Assembly: GCA_019186945.1 (NCBI GenBank)
Contig: JABAQJ010000006.1
Location: 62,001 to 126,000, forward strand
DNA length: 64,000 nt
Source: Gemmatimonadaceae bacterium
GTDB lineage: Bacteria; Gemmatimonadota; Gemmatimonadetes; Gemmatimonadales; Gemmatimonadaceae
Direction of reading: 5' to 3'
The position numbers and the translations under genes were made by a program. The notes under the pieces are model-generated. The model was not told the origin of the DNA, did not search any database, and saw nothing but the letters and a program-made list of their open reading frames with translations. Positions 10,060 to 20,487 of this stretch are shown here, in pieces (positions within the stretch are counted from its first letter, which is position 1; every line of letters begins with the position of its first letter).

Positions 10060-10091
10060 GAGCGGCGCGGGCACGAAAGCACGCGCCGCTC
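10060..10091 (+). terminator. Stem-loop after the beta-barrel gene
   Basis: A perfect 10-bp stem (GAGCGGCGCG at 10060-10069, CGCGCCGCTC at 10082-10091) with a 12-base loop, 27 bases after the stop at 10033 and before the next start at 10120. The T-tract is poor (TTC), so termination may be imperfect. Confidence 0.6.
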
Positions 10092-10119
10092 TTCATGTGG
10101 CGGCATATATTCTTCGGCC

Positions 10120-12492
10120 ATGCTGCTCCCATTCGTCCTTCTTGCGCTCCCGGGTGTTCTGTCCACGGGGCCCGAGCCCGGTCCGGGCGGCGTATTTCAC
10201 GGTCGTGCCGGCGAGCTCGACGTCGGTGTTCCCCGGATCGCCGCCGCCGTCACAATCGATGGCATGCTGAACGAAGCACCTTGGCGCGACGCAGCACTGT
10301 TGACCGGTTTCTCCCAGTTGCAGCCGACGGACCAGCGGCCCGCGACCGACTCCACCGAAGTGATGGTCTGGTACTCGCCCACGGCCATGTACTTCGGCAT
10401 CCGGGCGTTCTCTCCGCCCGGCAGCGTGAACGCCCGGCTGTCCGACCGAGACAAGATCCAGTCGGACGACTTCGTCCAGATCATTCTCGATACGTTCAAC
10501 GATGGACGCCAGGCGTTCGTCTTCGGCGTCAATGCATTGGGTGTGCAGTCGGACGGGACGATCAACGAGAGCCAGCGGCTGACCTCCGGCCACGGCGACT
10601 CGTTCGGAACGTTAGGCGCATCGCAGGCTGACCTGAGCGCGAATTTCGCATACGAGTCGAATGGACGCGTCACGGAGTATGGCTACGAAGTGGAAGTGCG
10701 GATTCCGTTCAAGAGTCTGCGGTACCAGCCGACGGAGTCCCAGGACTGGAGGCTCCAGATCCTGCGCCAGGTGCAACACCTGGGACACCAGGATACCTGG
10801 ACACCGGCGCGCCGGGACGCTGCGTCGTTTCTGTCTCAGTCGGGGACGCTCCGGGGCATCAGCGGGATCCGCCGGGGACTGGTGGTCGATGTCAATCCCT
10901 CGCTGGTAGCGCGCCAGACCGGTGCGTTGAAGGCCAACGGATCGTGGGGATACACGCCTGACGGTCCCGAGTACGGTGCCACGCTGAAGTGGGGCGTGAC
11001 CAACAACCTGACGCTCAACGGAACGGTCAATCCCGATTTCTCGCAGGTGGAGGCAGACGTGGTCGCCTTTCAGTTCGACCCGCGTCAGGCCCTCTTCTAT
11101 CCCGAGCGGCGTCCATTCTTCCTCGAGGGAATCGAGAACTTCACGGCACCGAACAACCTGATCTACACACGCGCCATCTCCCAGCCTGACGTGGCATTCA
11201 AGCTGACGGGGAAGAGCGCGGGAACGAACCTGGCTGTCCTGACGGCGCTGGACGACCGGCAGACGTCGCTCGACGGCACCGGTCACCCGTTCTTCAACAT
11301 CGTACGCGCGGTGCGCGACATCGGCCAGCAGTCGCGCCTCGGTCTGACGTACACAGACAGAACCGATGGCGACAGCTCGAATCGCGTCCTCGGGCTGGAC
11401 ACGCGGCTCGTGGCGCGCAAGATCTGGTCATTGAACATGGCTGGCGCCCTGAGCGCGACGTCGTCCGGAGATTCCACGATCACCGCGCCCCTGTGGTCGG
11501 CAACGCTGTCGCGGGCCGGCCGCATGTATGGCCTGAACGCCCGGATTTCCGCAGTAGGCGAGGATTTCGTGGCACGTGCCGGCTTCATCGGCAGACGCGA
11601 CGTGGCGGACTACGTGATCGCCAACGTCTGGAACTTCTACGGACCCAAGGGCTCGCTGGTAGAGACCTGGAACGTCGGTGTGCGGGGGCAGCAGACCGGC
11701 GGCTACCGCGCGTTCGTCGACGGCCGTGCATCGCAGGATCGAAAGCTCCACTTCACTGGGGGCGCAGCATTGCGCGGCGGGTGGCGCCTGACCGGCGGAG
11801 TGTTCTTCGAGAACTTCGGGTTCGACAGTGATCTCTATGCCGACTACTACATCGAGCGCCCGCTGGGCGGCGGCGCCATGGATACGGTCAAGTTCACCGC
11901 TGCCGGCGATCCGCGACTGCATAATGTCGACCTGACCATGACCATCGCGACGCCGGAGTTCGGCAAGTTCTCCGGCGACGTCTTCTACATCGGGGGGAAG
12001 GACGAGAACTTCGACGAATGGCAGTCAGGGTTGATCCACTTCGTCACGGTCAACCTTCGCTATCGCCCCACCGACCAGCTGCGACTGGAAGCGCAGTACC
12101 AGCATCAGGAGTTCAACCGGTGGAAGGACGGGAGCACCGTGAACATCAGAAAGGTCCCGCGACTCAAGATGGAGTACCAGATGTCGCGCTCGATCTTCGT
12201 GCGTTTCGTTGGCCAATACGACGCCATGCAGAAGCTCGACCTGCGGGATGACGAGCGAACCAACTTCCCGATCCTGTTTCGCAACGCCGACGGCAGCTTT
12301 ACCCGCGCTTCCGGCTTCGTCCGAAACCGGGTCCGCGGCGACTGGCTGTTCTCATACCAGCCCACGCCTGGCACTGTGTTCTTCGCCGGCTATGGCGGAA
12401 CGCTTGCCGAGCCTACCGCATTCCGGTTTCGCGGACTCGAGCGCAGGGCCGATGGCGTGTTCATCAAGTGGAGCTATCTGTTCCGGCTATGA
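10120..12492 (+). CDS. DUF5916 outer-membrane protein with CBM9-like N-terminal domain
   Basis: A 790-residue exported protein. After a signal peptide comes a carbohydrate-binding family 9-like domain (about 30-210; VTIDGMLNEAPWRDA, FGIRAFSP, DDFVQIILDTFNDGR). The C-terminal DUF5916 region is rich in beta strands and ends in an aromatic-rich strand (FIKWSYLFRL), as expected of an outer-membrane barrel. Segments such as NPDFSQVEADV and YPERRPFFLEG are typical of the family. It may help uptake or sensing of sugars or peptides, but no substrate is known. The gene stands alone, 86 bases after the previous stop and behind that gene's stem-loop. Confidence 0.9.
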   Translation: MLLPFVLLALPGVLSTGPEPGPGGVFHGRAGELDVGVPRIAAAVTIDGMLNEAPWRDAALLTGFSQLQPTDQRPATDSTEVMVWYSPTAMYFGIRAFSPPGSVNARLSDRDKIQSDDFVQIILDTFNDGRQAFVFGVNALGVQSDGTINESQRLTSGHGDSFGTLGASQADLSANFAYESNGRVTEYGYEVEVRIPFKSLRYQPTESQDWRLQILRQVQHLGHQDTWTPARRDAASFLSQSGTLRGISGIRRGLVVDVNPSLVARQTGALKANGSWGYTPDGPEYGATLKWGVTNNLTLNGTVNPDFSQVEADVVAFQFDPRQALFYPERRPFFLEGIENFTAPNNLIYTRAISQPDVAFKLTGKSAGTNLAVLTALDDRQTSLDGTGHPFFNIVRAVRDIGQQSRLGLTYTDRTDGDSSNRVLGLDTRLVARKIWSLNMAGALSATSSGDSTITAPLWSATLSRAGRMYGLNARISAVGEDFVARAGFIGRRDVADYVIANVWNFYGPKGSLVETWNVGVRGQQTGGYRAFVDGRASQDRKLHFTGGAALRGGWRLTGGVFFENFGFDSDLYADYYIERPLGGGAMDTVKFTAAGDPRLHNVDLTMTIATPEFGKFSGDVFYIGGKDENFDEWQSGLIHFVTVNLRYRPTDQLRLEAQYQHQEFNRWKDGSTVNIRKVPRLKMEYQMSRSIFVRFVGQYDAMQKLDLRDDERTNFPILFRNADGSFTRASGFVRNRVRGDWLFSYQPTPGTVFFAGYGGTLAEPTAFRFRGLERRADGVFIKWSYLFRL

Positions 12493-12538
12493 TCCGGTTC
12501 GAATTGCCGGCGTTGCAGCCATCGCATAGCATGAGGCC

Positions 12539-13504
12539 ATGACTGCCCCCGTTTCCGCCAGCCGCGAACGGCGCCGTTCGAACGAACTCGCACTGCGATC
12601 CCGACTGGTCGTCCAAGGCGCCACGAGCGTGGCGGTCACCGCGTGTCTGGCACTGGGCGCATGTACGCCCGCACCCGCCAGCACGCCGCCGGATACAACC
12701 GCCGCGAGCGCCTCGCTCCCGACGCCGGCTGCAGTCCGGAAGGTCTCGTTCCGCGTTCCCGACGAAAGTGAGGTCACGGACACCGTAGTCCTGGCCTCGG
12801 TTCGTCGCGGACGCGCGCTCCTTCGCAACACACGCGATTCGCTGCCAGCGCACGTCGGAAACAAGTTGCAGTGCGTCAGCTGTCACGCAGCCGACGGGAC
12901 GCAGAAGAACGCCATGCCGCTCGTGGGCATCTACGCGCGTTTCCCGCAATACCGCAGCCGCGCTGGTGCTACGCAGATCATCGGCGATCGGGTCAACGAC
13001 TGTTTCAAGCGGAGCATGAACGGCACGCCGCTCGATCCCGAGAGCCGCGACATGCGTGACATGGTCGCCTACATGGCGTTTCTCTCGTTAGGATATCCCG
13101 TTGGCGCAGAGGTCGAAGGGCAGGGATTCCCCCGCGTCCCGCCGCTGCCGGGCGACACGACGCGCGGTGCGGCGCTGTTCGCGTCGAAATGCGTCGCCTG
13201 CCACGGGTCGGATGGTCAGGGGACGGACCTGGCGCCACCGGTCTGGGGCCCGAATTCGTACAACATCGGTGCCGGGATGGCGCGCGTCCGCACCGCCGCC
13301 GGGTTCATCAAGGAACTGATGCCACAGACGGCGCCTCGCACCCTGACGGCACAGGAAGCCTACGACGTGGCCACGTACATCAACACTCGGCCTCGTCCGG
13401 ACTTCAAGGGGAAGGAACTGGATTGGCCGCACGGCGATCCGCCGCCGGACGTGGCCTACCCCACACGGGCGGCTGCGACACGCAAGGCTGTCTCCAAACG
13501 GTAA
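12539..13504 (+). CDS. Diheme c-type cytochrome lipoprotein (TsdA-like)
   Basis: A 321-residue exported protein with a lipobox (LALGAC) and two heme c sites, CVSCH near residue 112 and CVACH near 219. The two-domain layout, the NAMPLVGIYARFPQYR segment and the RVNDCFKRSMNG segment resemble thiosulfate dehydrogenase-type diheme cytochromes. The Cys in NDCFKRSMNG is a candidate for the distal heme ligand known in TsdA. It probably carries electrons in the periplasm. A thiosulfate function is possible but unproven. GAGG just precedes the ATG. It converges on a small lipoprotein gene at 13532. Confidence 0.85.
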   Translation: MTAPVSASRERRRSNELALRSRLVVQGATSVAVTACLALGACTPAPASTPPDTTAASASLPTPAAVRKVSFRVPDESEVTDTVVLASVRRGRALLRNTRDSLPAHVGNKLQCVSCHAADGTQKNAMPLVGIYARFPQYRSRAGATQIIGDRVNDCFKRSMNGTPLDPESRDMRDMVAYMAFLSLGYPVGAEVEGQGFPRVPPLPGDTTRGAALFASKCVACHGSDGQGTDLAPPVWGPNSYNIGAGMARVRTAAGFIKELMPQTAPRTLTAQEAYDVATYINTRPRPDFKGKELDWPHGDPPPDVAYPTRAAATRKAVSKR

Positions 13505-13531
13505 CGCGCTACCGAGCGGATCCGGATCGCG

Positions 13532-13915
13532 TCACGGCTGCGCAGGCGCCGGCGAACTGGCGGCACGACGGCGGATTCGCACCAGGTCGACCATCGGTCC
13601 AACCATTCCGATGGACATCAGATCGTCACGTTGACGCGCGTCAGCCTCGACAGGGAGACTGTCGACCTGAAATGCCGGAGGAAGGTTCGACGGGTTGTAC
13701 TGCGTCCCGGCAGTATCGAGGATCACGAAGAGGCCGCCCTCGAGCGTCAGGCGGTGCACGGTTCCTGTAATGCGGATTTCCGGAGTCGAAGTCGTATCGA
13801 CAGCCGGCAGCTCAACCCAGTTGGCTTCACCCATGCCGGTACATGCGAGGATGCTCAACATCGTCGCGATCGCCGCGACCCGAGACCGCAGTGCACATGT
13901 CCACTTCATTTTCAT
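13532..13915 (-). CDS. Small lipoprotein of unknown function
   Basis: A 127-residue protein with an N-terminal signal and lipobox (LSILAC). The core reads ITGTVHRLTLEGGLFVILD, then YNPSNLPPAF and a run ending in DLVRIRRR. This matches a family of small secreted beta-rich domains that I recognise (G-V-x-x-x-x-LEGG-F, then Y-P-x-NLP) but cannot name. The ribosome site GGAGG six bases before the ATG is excellent. It lies between two cytochrome genes, which may be chance. Confidence 0.7.
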   Translation of the reverse strand: MKMKWTCALRSRVAAIATMLSILACTGMGEANWVELPAVDTTSTPEIRITGTVHRLTLEGGLFVILDTAGTQYNPSNLPPAFQVDSLPVEADARQRDDLMSIGMVGPMVDLVRIRRRAASSPAPAQP

Positions 13916-14065
13916 TCGTCCCTCCGATTGTGCGCGCGCGTTCGCTGGAGAGCAAGATACGAGTGGCTACCCGGAAGCGAGTTCTTCTTCGGGATCCATC
14001 CTCACCGGCGTCTTGGCGCCGGTTCCGGATCGACGCCGTCGCCGTGCGCGTGTGGGCTCCAATGC

Positions 14066-14452
14066 CTAATGGATCCCTGCCTGCATCTGGAGCCACCGTA
14101 CATATGCGGTAAGGCTCTCGACCTGCGCCGATGTGACCAACGGCACCGGCTGCATATCGCCGAATGTCCAGTGATGCGCGCGTACGCCGTTCCGCACGGC
14201 TAGCACAAACGCCGCATCGGCGTGATGCCGGGGAGCATAGACAGAATGAACCAGCGGCGGTCCAAGATCGGTCCCCAGCGCATGGCGACCATGGCACGAC
14301 TGACAGTGCATGACGTACAGGGAGTCGCCGGCGAGCAGGGTGACCGGTGTGGGTGGCAGAGGCTCCGGCAGCCGGACCGATGGCGCTGGCTCGCGGGAAC
14401 AGGCCATGACGACTGCCACGCATGACGCGATCGGCCAGCGCCCGCCAATCAT
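14066..14452 (-). CDS. Monoheme c-type cytochrome lipoprotein
   Basis: A 128-residue exported cytochrome with a lipobox (VVMAC) and one heme site, CQSCHGRHALGTDLGPPL. The C-terminal GDMQPVPLVTSAQVESLTAYVRW segment holds the Met axial ligand and final helix typical of class I cytochrome c. Its ATG overlaps the stop of the acyltransferase gene as ATGA, so translation is probably coupled. It likely shuttles electrons at the periplasmic face, and the diheme cytochrome 0.6 kb away is a possible partner. Confidence 0.85.
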   Translation of the reverse strand: MIGGRWPIASCVAVVMACSREPAPSVRLPEPLPPTPVTLLAGDSLYVMHCQSCHGRHALGTDLGPPLVHSVYAPRHHADAAFVLAVRNGVRAHHWTFGDMQPVPLVTSAQVESLTAYVRWLQMQAGIH

Positions 14453-15318
14453 GCGGTGGACGGTTCTGGCGGCGACGCCAACGAAGCAGCCGGCTGGCCG
14501 TAGAGTGCGCGATCGTCCTCCATCAAGTCGCGGACGCGGTCCATCACGACATCGGTGATTGCCTTGTAAGTGCTGCCTTTGGGCGGAAGTTCGTACATCG
14601 ACGTCAGGTCGATGGGGCGGCCAAAGTGGATGCGGATGGGATCCTTGGCACTCCAGCTGGCGGCAACCTGTCTCCAGAAAGTGTTCTCCAGTCCAACGAC
14701 GAATACCGGAATTACCTGCGGGCGCGCGGCGTGGATGATGCGACCCGTTCCCGGCTGTACCCGGCGCAGCGTGTACACGTCAGGGTCCAGATTCCGACCG
14801 CCCTCCGGGTGAATCCCAACCATCGTACGTTCCGCATCGCTGCACAGATGCACCAGGAGGTCCAGCGAATGACGATCGATGTCCTTGTGCGAGGCGTTGG
14901 CGAACAGGGGCGGGAACATCGACCAGAAACCGACGGTCGCATTGAGCGCGATCCCGGTCAGCGTCTGGTAGTAGTGGCTGCCCATGATCGGGAAATACAG
15001 GTGGCGCTTGATGCCAGTGTGACGGAACACCTCGCTCGACACCACGAACATGTCGAAGTACGAACGATGATTTGCCACGAGGAGCAGAGGTCGATCGAGC
15101 GAGGTACCGGCGACGTGCTCCATGCCGAATACCCGCGTCCGGCGAGCGGTTGTCGATCGGATCGCGATCGAGCCGAGCGAATACTGGAAGAGCGCCATGA
15201 ACCGCTTGAGCGGATCCTGATTGAAATGCCATGCAAGGCGATAGTGCAGTCGCTCCAGTGGCGCCAGCGCCCGCAGCACTTCGGCGGGCGCTGGCGGAAG
15301 CGACTTGGCGCGTCTCAT
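14449..15318 (-). CDS. 1-acyl-sn-glycerol-3-phosphate acyltransferase family protein
   Basis: A 289-residue PlsC-fold acyltransferase, probably at the cytoplasmic membrane. The catalytic HX4D is in ANHRSYFD, the glycerophosphate-binding block is IHPEGGRN, and VIPVFVVGLEN is the fourth family block. It is somewhat longer than standard PlsC and lacks a clear N-terminal helix, so it may acylate another lysolipid. The gene overlaps the downstream cytochrome gene by 4 bases. Confidence 0.85.
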   Translation of the reverse strand: MRRAKSLPPAPAEVLRALAPLERLHYRLAWHFNQDPLKRFMALFQYSLGSIAIRSTTARRTRVFGMEHVAGTSLDRPLLLVANHRSYFDMFVVSSEVFRHTGIKRHLYFPIMGSHYYQTLTGIALNATVGFWSMFPPLFANASHKDIDRHSLDLLVHLCSDAERTMVGIHPEGGRNLDPDVYTLRRVQPGTGRIIHAARPQVIPVFVVGLENTFWRQVAASWSAKDPIRIHFGRPIDLTSMYELPPKGSTYKAITDVVMDRVRDLMEDDRALYGQPAASLASPPEPSTA

Positions 15319-15378
15319 CAGTCGCGTGACGCGAGCGATCCCGGCCCGACACCGGGATGGCGTTCGCTTCGCTGCACG

Positions 15379-18300
15379 CTACCGGCCTGTCCGCTGTCTC
15401 AACTGGACAGCGCGGTTGCGCGAGCTTCCGATCTGCTTCAGCAGTTCACTCACGGCAGTCTCGAGCTGTGTATCCCGTCCGGAGTAACTTTCTCCCATTG
15501 GTCGGTCGATTGGGATGTCCACCTTGCGCGGGATGAGCTCCAACGCCGCCTGATCCAGCTGCGCGTTCCGCATGAACGGGAGCCGCACAGTCGTGCCGTC
15601 CACCATTGTCCCGCTGCCCGTGTACACATCCCAGCCAGCGGTTGGCTCGCCGACGACCTTGCCCAGGCCCATGGTGCGATACCCCTCCGTGAAGTTTTCG
15701 CCATCGGAGAGCGTCGCCTGATTCGTCACTAGAATCGTGGGCGCCTCGAGCGCCCGCTGTCCCAGCACAGGCCGGCCCGGCACCGATGGGACGCCACGCC
15801 GCACCATGTCCACGTAAGGCTTCCTGCTAAGGATATCCAACGCGTAGCCGTTCACGAAACCGCCGTTGTTGTTTCTGATGTCGAGCACGATCGCGTCGTT
15901 TTCGTGGTCATCGGCGTCGAGGTCCAGGTTGAGTTGGGCGATCGCTCCCCCACCCATGTCCAGCATGTGGGCGTATCCCAGGCGCCCCTTGCTGAGGGAC
16001 GCGACGAGCGCACGGCGTTCGTCCACCCACGCACGGTAGAGCAGACCCTTCTCCGCGCCAGACGCAACGGCGCGAACGTTGACGTCGCGCCTGTCACGTC
16101 CGTTGGCGTCGCCGGCAACAGTGACTACGACCTTCCTTCCGATCTTGTAGGCAAGCAGCGAATCGAGACTCACGTCGCGCGTGACAGGTACGCCGTCTAT
16201 GGCAAGGACCAAGTCCCCGGCACGGATCCCGCCGGCAACGGCAGCAGGACCGAGCGGTACCAGTGACGCCACGCGGAGCTGTCCGCGGGCGTCGTACGCG
16301 GCGGGGTCGAACTCGATGCCGAGTCGGCCGGTCGATGGTGCGATCCCAGCGGGCGGCGAGCCGATTCCCATGTGCGAGGCGTTCATCTCGCCGATCATGA
16401 GCGAAAGCACGCGACGCATCTCGTCCGGAGTTCGCGAACCGGCGACGTACGGCGCGTACGCCGCTCGGGTGGCCTTCCAGTCGATCCCGTGGAAGTCCGG
16501 ATCGTAGAAGTTGTCGTTGAGGTACTCCCAGGCCTGATGGAAGACCTCCCACTTCTCTCGACCGAAGTCGACGTCCAGCTCGGCACGCACGGCGACCGTT
16601 CGTGCCTGTCGCGAGTCGAGGTTGACACTCGTGACGCGCCCGCCCTCCAGGAACCAGATCGTCTTCCCATCGCCAGCGAACTGGATGAGCGTCTTGTTCC
16701 CCGCAGTCGTGGTGAGCTGCCGCGTAGCCGGGGGCTCGGCCGCGAGTTCGTCGAGCGAATACGAAAACAGATGCTGCTGGTTACCGACGGATGCTCTGAC
16801 GATCGCCGTCTTTCCGTCCGGGCTCAGCGTCTGCGTCTCAACGTCCACGCCTGCCGGGACGATGCTCAGACGCCGGCGAATGCCATCGAACTCGATGCGG
16901 ACGTTGCCGCTGCCGGAAGGTCGCGCGGTGGACGTCGAGCTGTCCGTTGGGATGGCGGGCGCGGGCGTGGGGGGCGTCGTACGGCCCGGCGTGTCATCGC
17001 GGAACAGGGCGACAAACTGATCTTCGCGGAATTTCGGAGTGTGCGGGAGAAGGTCGATGCGAGCCAGGAGTCCAGGCTCGGTTCTCATGCCCGTGTCGAG
17101 GAGGAGGAAGGTTCCGTCTCCGCTCCACGATACGGTGTTCGCGCGCGTGTTCGACAACCAGCTGACCTGCCGCGCATCACCCCCGGCTGCCGGGACTACG
17201 TAGGCGTTCATGAACAGCTTGGTGCCGCCTGACAGGTAGGCGATCCATCGCGAGTCCGGTGACCACGCGATGGCGCGCTCCGGCATCATGGGGGGGCGCC
17301 CGAAGATCCCAGTTGCAACGACGCGCACGACTTGTGGATCGAGGGAAGCTACACAGAGCTCGCTGCCGTCGCGAATGAACGCCAGCGCCTTGCCGTCCGG
17401 CGAAAAACGTGGCGCGCTGGAGTTGCGGACGCCTTCCGAGACTTGCGTTTCCACACCGGTAGCGAACTCGTAGACGTACACCTGCCAGGCACCGGCGCGG
17501 TTCGAACTGTAAGCGATACGTTTCGAGTCGCCGCTCCACGTCACCTGCGACTCGGCGGCCGGCGTGCGAGTGATTCGGGTCGCATCGCCACCATCCGTTG
17601 CCGACACGGCAAACACCTCACCGTGTGCGGTGAAAGCCAGCTTCTTGCCGTCAGGGGCAACAGCGAGATCGGCGAAGTTCGTGTTGAGCGACAGGTGCTC
17701 GATCTGATCGACCGTAGCTGCACCTCGCAGGGTAATCGGCACTTCATGCGCTGTGCGTGCGACGGGATCGTACAACCAGATTCCGAAGTCGCGTTCGAAC
17801 GCGATCTGACCCGTGTTGGCCATCGTGGGCCACATGACGCGGCCACTGGTAAACCGAGTGAGCTGCTGTGCATCGCCCTGCAGCGGCTTGGTCCAGAGAT
17901 TCTGCGCCCCCGATCGATCGGACACGAACGTCAGGGCCGGTGCACTACCGGAGCGGTTCCACATCGGCCACTGCTGCTTGGCGCCCCGCGGCAGCAACTT
18001 CTCGTAGCTGGGTGCACCCGAGGTTCCCGGCCTGACCAGCCAGACCTCGCTCTCATCCAGGTGGCTGTGGCCCTTCCGCCACCACTGGGAGAGCGCCATA
18101 CCGCGGGCAACGATGGCGATCGATTGCCCATCGGCGGACGGTGCGGACATGAACTCGCTTGCGTACCGGTCGGCGGCCACCGGCATGGGTGTGCCACCCT
18201 TCGCCGACACGCGATATACGTCGTTCATCCCGGCGATGTCGTGAGCAGACGTCGAGTAGTAAAGGAAACTGCCGTCCCCGGACCAGCCATCGAGCGACTC

Positions 18301-18645
18301 GGTTCCGTCGTCGAACGTCAACCGGCGCAACTGTCCGGACGCGAGCGTAAGAAGCCAGATATCCATGCTGCCGGCGCGATTCGACATGAAGGCGATCCGC
18401 GTTCCATCCGGCGAATACAGGGGACGTTCGTCGCTGGCAGGATGCGCGATCAGCAGGCGCGCCTCGCCGCCGCGCGACGAGACCGCCCAGATGTCGCCGG
18501 CGCTGACGAGCGCGATCTCCGAGCCATCCGGAGAGATGCCGGGCTGCGCGAGCGGCGAGCGCGGCACGGCAGTCGGGCGCGACTGGGCGAGCGCTGGCGC
18601 AGCGATGAGCGCAAGGAGCGCCGTCGTTCGAGAAGCTGTACGCAT
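15379..18645 (-). CDS. Tricorn-type S41 serine peptidase (exported)
   Basis: A 1,088-residue protein with a signal peptide (RTTALLALIAAPALAQS). The N-terminal ~680 residues are PD40/TolB-like propeller repeats (SPDGTRIAFMSNRAGS, WSGDGSFLYYS, SPDGKALAFIRDG). A helical linker, a PDZ domain (GIRAGDLVLAIDGVPV) and the S41 peptidase domain follow. Ser980 in ATLSDGEN is the expected nucleophile, and IVLDIRNNNGG is the usual upstream S41 block. Tricorn homologues trim peptides made by other proteases; this one would act outside the cytoplasm. I chose ATG 18645 because the signal peptide begins there and GAGG precedes it. It is divergent from argJ. Confidence 0.93.
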   Translation of the reverse strand: MRTASRTTALLALIAAPALAQSRPTAVPRSPLAQPGISPDGSEIALVSAGDIWAVSSRGGEARLLIAHPASDERPLYSPDGTRIAFMSNRAGSMDIWLLTLASGQLRRLTFDDGTESLDGWSGDGSFLYYSTSAHDIAGMNDVYRVSAKGGTPMPVAADRYASEFMSAPSADGQSIAIVARGMALSQWWRKGHSHLDESEVWLVRPGTSGAPSYEKLLPRGAKQQWPMWNRSGSAPALTFVSDRSGAQNLWTKPLQGDAQQLTRFTSGRVMWPTMANTGQIAFERDFGIWLYDPVARTAHEVPITLRGAATVDQIEHLSLNTNFADLAVAPDGKKLAFTAHGEVFAVSATDGGDATRITRTPAAESQVTWSGDSKRIAYSSNRAGAWQVYVYEFATGVETQVSEGVRNSSAPRFSPDGKALAFIRDGSELCVASLDPQVVRVVATGIFGRPPMMPERAIAWSPDSRWIAYLSGGTKLFMNAYVVPAAGGDARQVSWLSNTRANTVSWSGDGTFLLLDTGMRTEPGLLARIDLLPHTPKFREDQFVALFRDDTPGRTTPPTPAPAIPTDSSTSTARPSGSGNVRIEFDGIRRRLSIVPAGVDVETQTLSPDGKTAIVRASVGNQQHLFSYSLDELAAEPPATRQLTTTAGNKTLIQFAGDGKTIWFLEGGRVTSVNLDSRQARTVAVRAELDVDFGREKWEVFHQAWEYLNDNFYDPDFHGIDWKATRAAYAPYVAGSRTPDEMRRVLSLMIGEMNASHMGIGSPPAGIAPSTGRLGIEFDPAAYDARGQLRVASLVPLGPAAVAGGIRAGDLVLAIDGVPVTRDVSLDSLLAYKIGRKVVVTVAGDANGRDRRDVNVRAVASGAEKGLLYRAWVDERRALVASLSKGRLGYAHMLDMGGGAIAQLNLDLDADDHENDAIVLDIRNNNGGFVNGYALDILSRKPYVDMVRRGVPSVPGRPVLGQRALEAPTILVTNQATLSDGENFTEGYRTMGLGKVVGEPTAGWDVYTGSGTMVDGTTVRLPFMRNAQLDQAALELIPRKVDIPIDRPMGESYSGRDTQLETAVSELLKQIGSSRNRAVQLRQRTGR

Positions 18646-18890
18646 GACGAGAACCTCGAGTGAATCGTGGCGGTCGGTGCCGCGCCACGCGCGTGCCGGA
18701 CGCAGCGTGCCCAGTCCCCTACAACGACATCGGCCAGCACACCGTTGAGCATGCCTGGAGGCCGGGCCAGCCACCGGGCTCCGACGGCGATGCGCTCGGA
18801 ACGCCAGTCGACACGAAGAACACAGAAATATTGCGTTGCGCGATTGCGCCGGATAACTCGCTGAGGGGGGAGCCGTGACGATGCCATCGC

Positions 18891-20126
<1,236 letters not shown>

Positions 20127-20487
20127 TGAAATGTCCTGGGAAGTCGTTAGGTAAGTCGATCGGCTTCTTCGAGGATACGTTGCCACAACTGCGCACAGTC
20201 ACATGCGTCCCATCATCGTTAGCCCATGCACTCGCATTGCTGCCGGGGTTCCATCAGCGCGATCAGCGGCCGACACGAGATGTCGACGATTGCCGCAGAG
20301 ATGGACCTCGTCAGCCGCAGATGGGCGCGGATGGAGCCGTGCGTCAGCGGGTTCTCTGCGCTGGACGCGCCAAGCGATCCTTCGACTACTCCCACGACAT
20401 GGCTCCGTGCCCCACTTTCCCTGGCATCCGGGGCCAGAGCCGCCGGGAACGAGCGTGAGCCTGATCCATCCCACCCCGTAGGGAGCC
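20127..20487 (+). other. Non-coding gap between argJ and the propeller-GGT gene
   Basis: No convincing gene in this 361-base stretch. It holds one CGTTAGG copy (20145-20151). Near 20290-20340 there are degenerate CCGCAGATG/GCGGATGG-like words that resemble eroded dispersed repeats. GGGAG at its end is the ribosome site of the next gene. Confidence 0.5.

Noticed and set aside
15305-15732. Frames opposite the tricorn peptidase C-terminus
   Set aside because: Antisense to a clearly conserved S41 domain with no independent support.
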